Assembly (NCBI GenBank): GCA_965240325.2
Contig: OZ251228.1
Span: 2,232,001-2,296,000 of the forward strand
Reading direction: 5' to 3'
Source: Rebecca billardiae RCC1528
Taxonomy: Eukaryota > Haptophyta
DNA: 64,000 nt
The position numbers were made by a program, and so were the translations under genes. Within the stretch, counting starts at the first letter, position 1. The number at the start of each line of letters is the position of its first letter. A model generated the notes under the pieces. That model did not search any database, was not told where the DNA came from, and worked only from the letters and a program-made list of their open reading frames with translations. This document shows positions 60,317 to 64,000 of the stretch, in pieces.

Positions 60317-63300
60317 TCATGGCTCACGCTGCTCATGCTGCTGGGGCGCCGTCTGCCGTGCCAGCGTCGGTGCATTCTTGCTGCTGTGATGGTGGTGGTG
60401 GTGGCGAGGCCGACGAAAGGGGACGTCCGCCGCGCGCGGCGCGCGGCTGTCTCGAGGGGCGCCGTGCTGCGCGGCGCTACCACTCGCAGCGCCGGTGGTC
60501 GGCGGCTCGGCCGTTTGCTGGACCGGCGCGCGCGCCGCGAGGGCGATGGTGGATGCAGAGTAGAACGCGCACGACGCAGTGATGCCGCCGCCGGCGCGCG
60601 CCCTCGCATCCGCGCGTGCGGCGGCGCGGCCGCGCTGCTGCCGCGGCTGCGCGGCCGCTGCGTACGTCTGATTCAGCGCGCGCGCCTCGGGCTTGGCCGC
60701 GCCCACGTGCTCGCGGAGCTGGTCGCTGTCGCCGCGCTCCGCGGCGGCGGCCGCCGCTTTGGCGATGCGCCTCGCGCGCACGTGCAGCCAGAGGCAGTCG
60801 AGCGAGAACTCGGGCGGCGGCGCGGCGGCGCGGTAGGCGGCGCGCAGCCCGCCGCGCGCCCAGCGCTCCTGCACGCGGCGCAGCGCGCCCGCGTGCACCC
60901 GGCCGATCGCGGCCGCCGAGAAGAGCGCGCGCATCTGCGGCGCCGCCTGCAGCGCGAGCGCGACGACGCGCGCGCGCTGGTCGCGCATCGTGCGCATCGC
61001 GCGCACCGCGTCGTCGAGGCTCGGCTCGCACCACATGTCGTCGGGCGAGTAGGGCGCCGCGCCCGCGCCCACCCTGGCGCGCGGGCAGCGCACGCCGAGC
61101 CCGTCGCGCAGCGCCGCCGGCAGCCTCCCCATGAAGTCGAGGCTGCCCGAGTACGCGGACGCAATCACGGGCGTGCCGTCGAGCACCGCCTCGAGCAGGT
61201 TGAGCCCGTACCCCTCCGAGCGGTGTAACGACACGTAACAGTCCGCGCCCAGCTTGAGCGCGCGCAGCCGCTCTGGCGGGTAGTGGCCGGAAAGCACGTG
61301 GATCGAGGGCCAGCCGTCGATCTGTGCTGTGAGCTCCGCCTCGAAGCGCGCGTCGCAGTTGTGCTGCTTGAGCAGCAGCCGCACGGAGCCGTCCGAGCGC
61401 TCGAACGCGCGCTGGAACGCGCGCACCGCGCCCTCCGCGTTCTTCCGCCTCGGCACGGAGCGGCAGTCGAGGGCGTGGAGGAAGACGCACAGCTCCGGCG
61501 GCAGCTCGAGCGCGCGCCGGCTCTCCGCGCGCAGCGCCGCCACCTCCTCGAGCGGGCGCAGGTCGGGCACGCCCACGTCGGCGGCGAACACCGGGACGTG
61601 CCGCGCGAGCGCGTCCGCGCGCAGCCGCGCGCGCACCGCGCCCGCCGTGTAGTTCGAGATGGCCCAGATCTCGTCAAAGCCGAGCGCGGCGAGGTGCGCG
61701 GCGGGCGGCGCGCGCTCCGTCTCCCACGCCCAGTAGCCGATGTTGTACTGCGACGCCCACGCCGACCACGGGTACGCCGGCAGCCCGTGCGCGCGCGCCT
61801 GCCCCAGGCTCTTGGCCTCGTCCTGCGCGTTGAGCGCGACGAGGTTGAAGCGGAACGGCGCGGCGCGGCCGGCGGCGCGGAACGGCGCGTACGCGTGCAC
61901 CGCGGAGCGCGGCCACGCGACGGCCGCGGTGGGCACGCCGGCCTCGCGCAGCCCGGCGTACAGGTACTCCGCCATCTTGCCCACGCCGAACATGCCGCCA
62001 AAGTGGCCGATCACGTTCACGCCGAACGGGCGCGCGCCTCGCCGCCGCGCCGCCTCGGCGGCGGGCGGCGGCGCGCGCGCGCTCAGCGCGCGCCACCACA
62101 CCCGATGCGGCAGCTGCGCGCTCGCGTTGGGCGCGTGCTCGGCGATGCGTGGGCACCGGCGCTCGAGCTCGGCGAGCAGGGAGCCTGCCGGTGGTGACCA
62201 GTCGGGCGGCGGTGACTCGAGCTCGGCCGCGCGCGCGCCGTCGTCCGCACCGCCGCGCGCCCACCAGCGCAGCGCCGGCGTGGGCTCTGGCAGCAGCGGC
62301 CCCCGCCTGCCGCTCCTGCCGCGGCCGCCGCGGCCGCGCGCCCGGCCGTCGAAGAGCGCGGCGCAAAAGGCCGGGGCGTGCTCGAGCAGCGGGTGGCCCT
62401 CTGGGCGCGCGCTCTGCGCGGCGGAGGGCGCGCGCTCGTGCGCGAACGGATCGCCCGGCTCCGCCGCGCGCCAGCGCGCCAGCGCGGCGCACTGCTGCGC
62501 GACGAGCTCGCGCACGCGGCCGTTGCCGAGCGCGGCGCCGTCGCCGTACGCCCCGAGCACCACGCCGAACGAGAGGCCCCAGCTTGTCACGGCGGGCGGC
62601 GCGCCGCACTCGGCGGCGCGCACGCCGAGCGCGCCGAGCAGCCGCTCGACAAAGTTGGGCACGTGCGCCTCGGCCACGCCCGCGAGTACGACCGAGGACG
62701 CGCTGGTCTCGCCCAGCCACGCCCACAGCGAGCCCTCCGCGCGGTCGTCAAAGAGCCGCGCCGCGCCGATCTCGCGCAGCGAGGTTGCGTGCTCGGGCTC
62801 TGGCAGGTACGGCGCGCTCGGCTGCGTGCGCCCCTCGGCGTGCGTCTGGAAGAGGAGCGCGCGCACCCACGGCGGCACGCGCACGCCGTTGTCAAAGTGG
62901 TTGAAGCCGTACGCCACGCGCCGGCAGCGCGCGTGCCGCTCCGTGCCGGTGAGCGCCACGTACAGCCTGAGCAGCGGCCGAAGGTTGGTGAGCTCTGCCG
63001 CGCTGAAGCGCGTCTGGTGTGGCGAGATGTGCTCGGGGTCGAAGCGCTCGGTGGCCATGCCGGAGAAGTGGAAGAAGACGAGCGGCGCGCCGGCGTACAG
63101 CACCTCGACGGCGCGCGCGTCGCTGCCGTTGCCGCGCACCTCGACGTGCCGCCCCGTGTAGTGCAGGTTCCAGTACGCGACGTTGTACCGCGGGTCCTGG
63201 AGCACGTGCACCGCCGCACTCGGGAAGAGCGCTGGGATGAGCGAGCTCCACCCCTGCTCGCTGTGCAGCCCGCGCGAGAGGTCGACCTCGCCCTGGTAGC

Positions 63301-64000
63301 GCAGCCGCGCGGCCCACCACGCGACCAGGTCGGCAGCCACCCCGGGCTGCGCGCGCGAGAGGCCGACAAAGCCGACGTTGAAGACGCCCGCGCGCAGCAG
63401 CTGCAGGTCAGAGGGCCACAGGCCGTCGGACGGCGTGGGCACGAGGACGTGCGGCGTCAGCACCACGCTGCGCGCGCGCAGCCGCAGCGCGACCTCGTCG
63501 AGGCCGGCGAAGACGAGGATGTCCGGGTCGAAGTAGAGCACGGCCGACGCGTTCGTCTGCAGCAGCCGCGCAAAGCCGGCTGGCTTGAGCGCCGCGCTGA
63601 ACTCCTTGAGCTCGTAGCGCATCGCGAGCTCGAGTGGGTCGTACGCCATCGCCAGGCCCGCGTCGGCGACGCTCATCATCTCGACGCGCCGCGGGCGGTA
63701 GAGCGCGGCGAGGTCGTCAAACTCGGCGCGAATCGTCGAGACCTCCGGGTCGGACGTCTCCCACCGGTCCGCGACGAGCCACACCGCGCGCTCCAGCGCC
63801 GGGTTGGTGGACAGCACCGACGTCAGCAGCACGCGCACCAGCGCCCAGTTGTTCCACGCGGACACGGTCAACGTGACAACGCCCGCCCACAGCGCAGGCT
63901 GGTGACGAGCGCGCACGGCGTCGAGCGCGGCGCGCACCAGCGTCTCGTTGCGCACTCCGTCGCAGCTCGACGGCCCGCCGTGCACGAGCGCGAGGCAGAG
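60317..64000 (-). CDS. bifunctional two-domain glycosyltransferase (5' end outside window)
   Basis: The frame is open to the window edge with no ATG before the first domain, so the gene starts beyond 64000; the leading residues (LCLALVHGG) may end a signal anchor. Domain 1 (about 420 residues) is a GT-A-type nucleotide-diphospho-sugar transferase: VSAWNNWALVRVLLTSVLST, ALYRPRRVEM, SAVLYFDPDILVFAGLDEVA (DxD-type motif), LRAGVFNVGFVGLSR, EQGWSSLIPALFP, and later VFFHFSGM. After a linker, domain 2 is a GT4-like GT-B enzyme: FGVNVIGHFGGMFGVGKMAE (donor-site glycines), FDEIWAISNYTAGAVR, VRLLLKQHNC, ADCYVSLHRSEGYGLNLLEA then VLDGTPVIASAYSGSLDFM (EX7E region). The C-terminus is basic/Ala-rich with a His run. 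It is probably a Golgi or ER enzyme building surface glycans. Donor sugars are unknown. Confidence 0.88.
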   Translation of the reverse strand, partial: LCLALVHGGPSSCDGVRNETLVRAALDAVRARHQPALWAGVVTLTVSAWNNWALVRVLLTSVLSTNPALERAVWLVADRWETSDPEVSTIRAEFDDLAALYRPRRVEMMSVADAGLAMAYDPLELAMRYELKEFSAALKPAGFARLLQTNASAVLYFDPDILVFAGLDEVALRLRARSVVLTPHVLVPTPSDGLWPSDLQLLRAGVFNVGFVGLSRAQPGVAADLVAWWAARLRYQGEVDLSRGLHSEQGWSSLIPALFPSAAVHVLQDPRYNVAYWNLHYTGRHVEVRGNGSDARAVEVLYAGAPLVFFHFSGMATERFDPEHISPHQTRFSAAELTNLRPLLRLYVALTGTERHARCRRVAYGFNHFDNGVRVPPWVRALLFQTHAEGRTQPSAPYLPEPEHATSLREIGAARLFDDRAEGSLWAWLGETSASSVVLAGVAEAHVPNFVERLLGALGVRAAECGAPPAVTSWGLSFGVVLGAYGDGAALGNGRVRELVAQQCAALARWRAAEPGDPFAHERAPSAAQSARPEGHPLLEHAPAFCAALFDGRARGRGGRGRSGRRGPLLPEPTPALRWWARGGADDGARAAELESPPPDWSPPAGSLLAELERRCPRIAEHAPNASAQLPHRVWWRALSARAPPPAAEAARRRGARPFGVNVIGHFGGMFGVGKMAEYLYAGLREAGVPTAAVAWPRSAVHAYAPFRAAGRAAPFRFNLVALNAQDEAKSLGQARAHGLPAYPWSAWASQYNIGYWAWETERAPPAAHLAALGFDEIWAISNYTAGAVRARLRADALARHVPVFAADVGVPDLRPLEEVAALRAESRRALELPPELCVFLHALDCRSVPRRKNAEGAVRAFQRAFERSDGSVRLLLKQHNCDARFEAELTAQIDGWPSIHVLSGHYPPERLRALKLGADCYVSLHRSEGYGLNLLEAVLDGTPVIASAYSGSLDFMGRLPAALRDGLGVRCPRARVGAGAAPYSPDDMWCEPSLDDAVRAMRTMRDQRARVVALALQAAPQMRALFSAAAIGRVHAGALRRVQERWARGGLRAAYRAAAPPPEFSLDCLWLHVRARRIAKAAAAAAERGDSDQLREHVGAAKPEARALNQTYAAAAQPRQQRGRAAARADARARAGGGITASCAFYSASTIALAARAPVQQTAEPPTTGAASGSAAQHGAPRDSRAPRAADVPFRRPRHHHHHHSSKNAPTLARQTAPQQHEQREP

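Overview
This 64 kb window is nuclear DNA from a GC-rich unicellular eukaryote, most likely an alga. Evidence for this: the genes carry few, short GT-AG introns (about 90-180 bp); the proteins are Ala/Arg/Gly-rich with long homopolymers; and several families are eukaryote-only (FHA-formin, F-box/RCC1, NBAS/Sec39, RWA/Cas1p). A KDO-8-phosphate synthase, a plant-type wall-polysaccharide O-acetyltransferase, a pherophorin-like Ser/Pro-rich protein and EsV-1-7 cysteine-repeat proteins all point to a walled or scaled alga. A haptophyte is my best guess, with a stramenopile or prasinophyte as alternatives. No ribosomal, tRNA or organellar genes were seen.

Left arm (0-19.8 kb), mostly single-copy genes. 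In order: a multi-pass membrane protein (-), divergent from an FHA-FH1-FH2 formin (+); an F-box-like protein (-); KDO-8-P synthase (-), divergent by 162 bp from an RWA-like O-acetyltransferase (+); a signal-peptide/TM/coiled-coil protein (+); an F-box-RCC1 protein (-), head-to-head with a zinc-cluster FAD monooxygenase (+).

Middle island (19.8-39.1 kb), repeat-rich and recently rearranged. It holds two copies of a possible glycosyltransferase gene; a duplicated 3' end of the monooxygenase in a new open frame; two 1116-bp foldback elements with perfect 7-bp target duplications; a complete small LTR retrotransposon with apparently identical 287-bp LTRs; two EsV-1-7 repeat genes (12 and 10 repeats) inside a segmental duplication; an unrecognised intron-containing gene; a truncated FBH1-like helicase; and several dispersed repeats. 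One foldback element sits just upstream of one EsV-1-7 gene, and the other EsV-1-7 copy preserves the matching empty site.

Right arm (39.1-64 kb). In order: a 9.1-kb single-exon NBAS/Sec39-like tethering gene; a membrane-anchored pherophorin-like protein with two introns; an SRPBCC-like protein, divergent from a very large membrane-associated double-patatin gene across a promoter with five CCAAT boxes; and a bifunctional two-domain glycosyltransferase running off the right edge. The patatin gene has an in-frame TAG next to its catalytic Asp, and its second patatin domain has lost the catalytic residues.

Shared theme: KdsA, the RWA-like enzyme, the glycosyltransferases and the pherophorin-like protein suggest complex surface-polysaccharide and matrix biosynthesis; formin and NBAS cover cytoskeleton and vesicle traffic. 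Gene starts were placed on ATG codons; 5' exons that cannot be seen are flagged.
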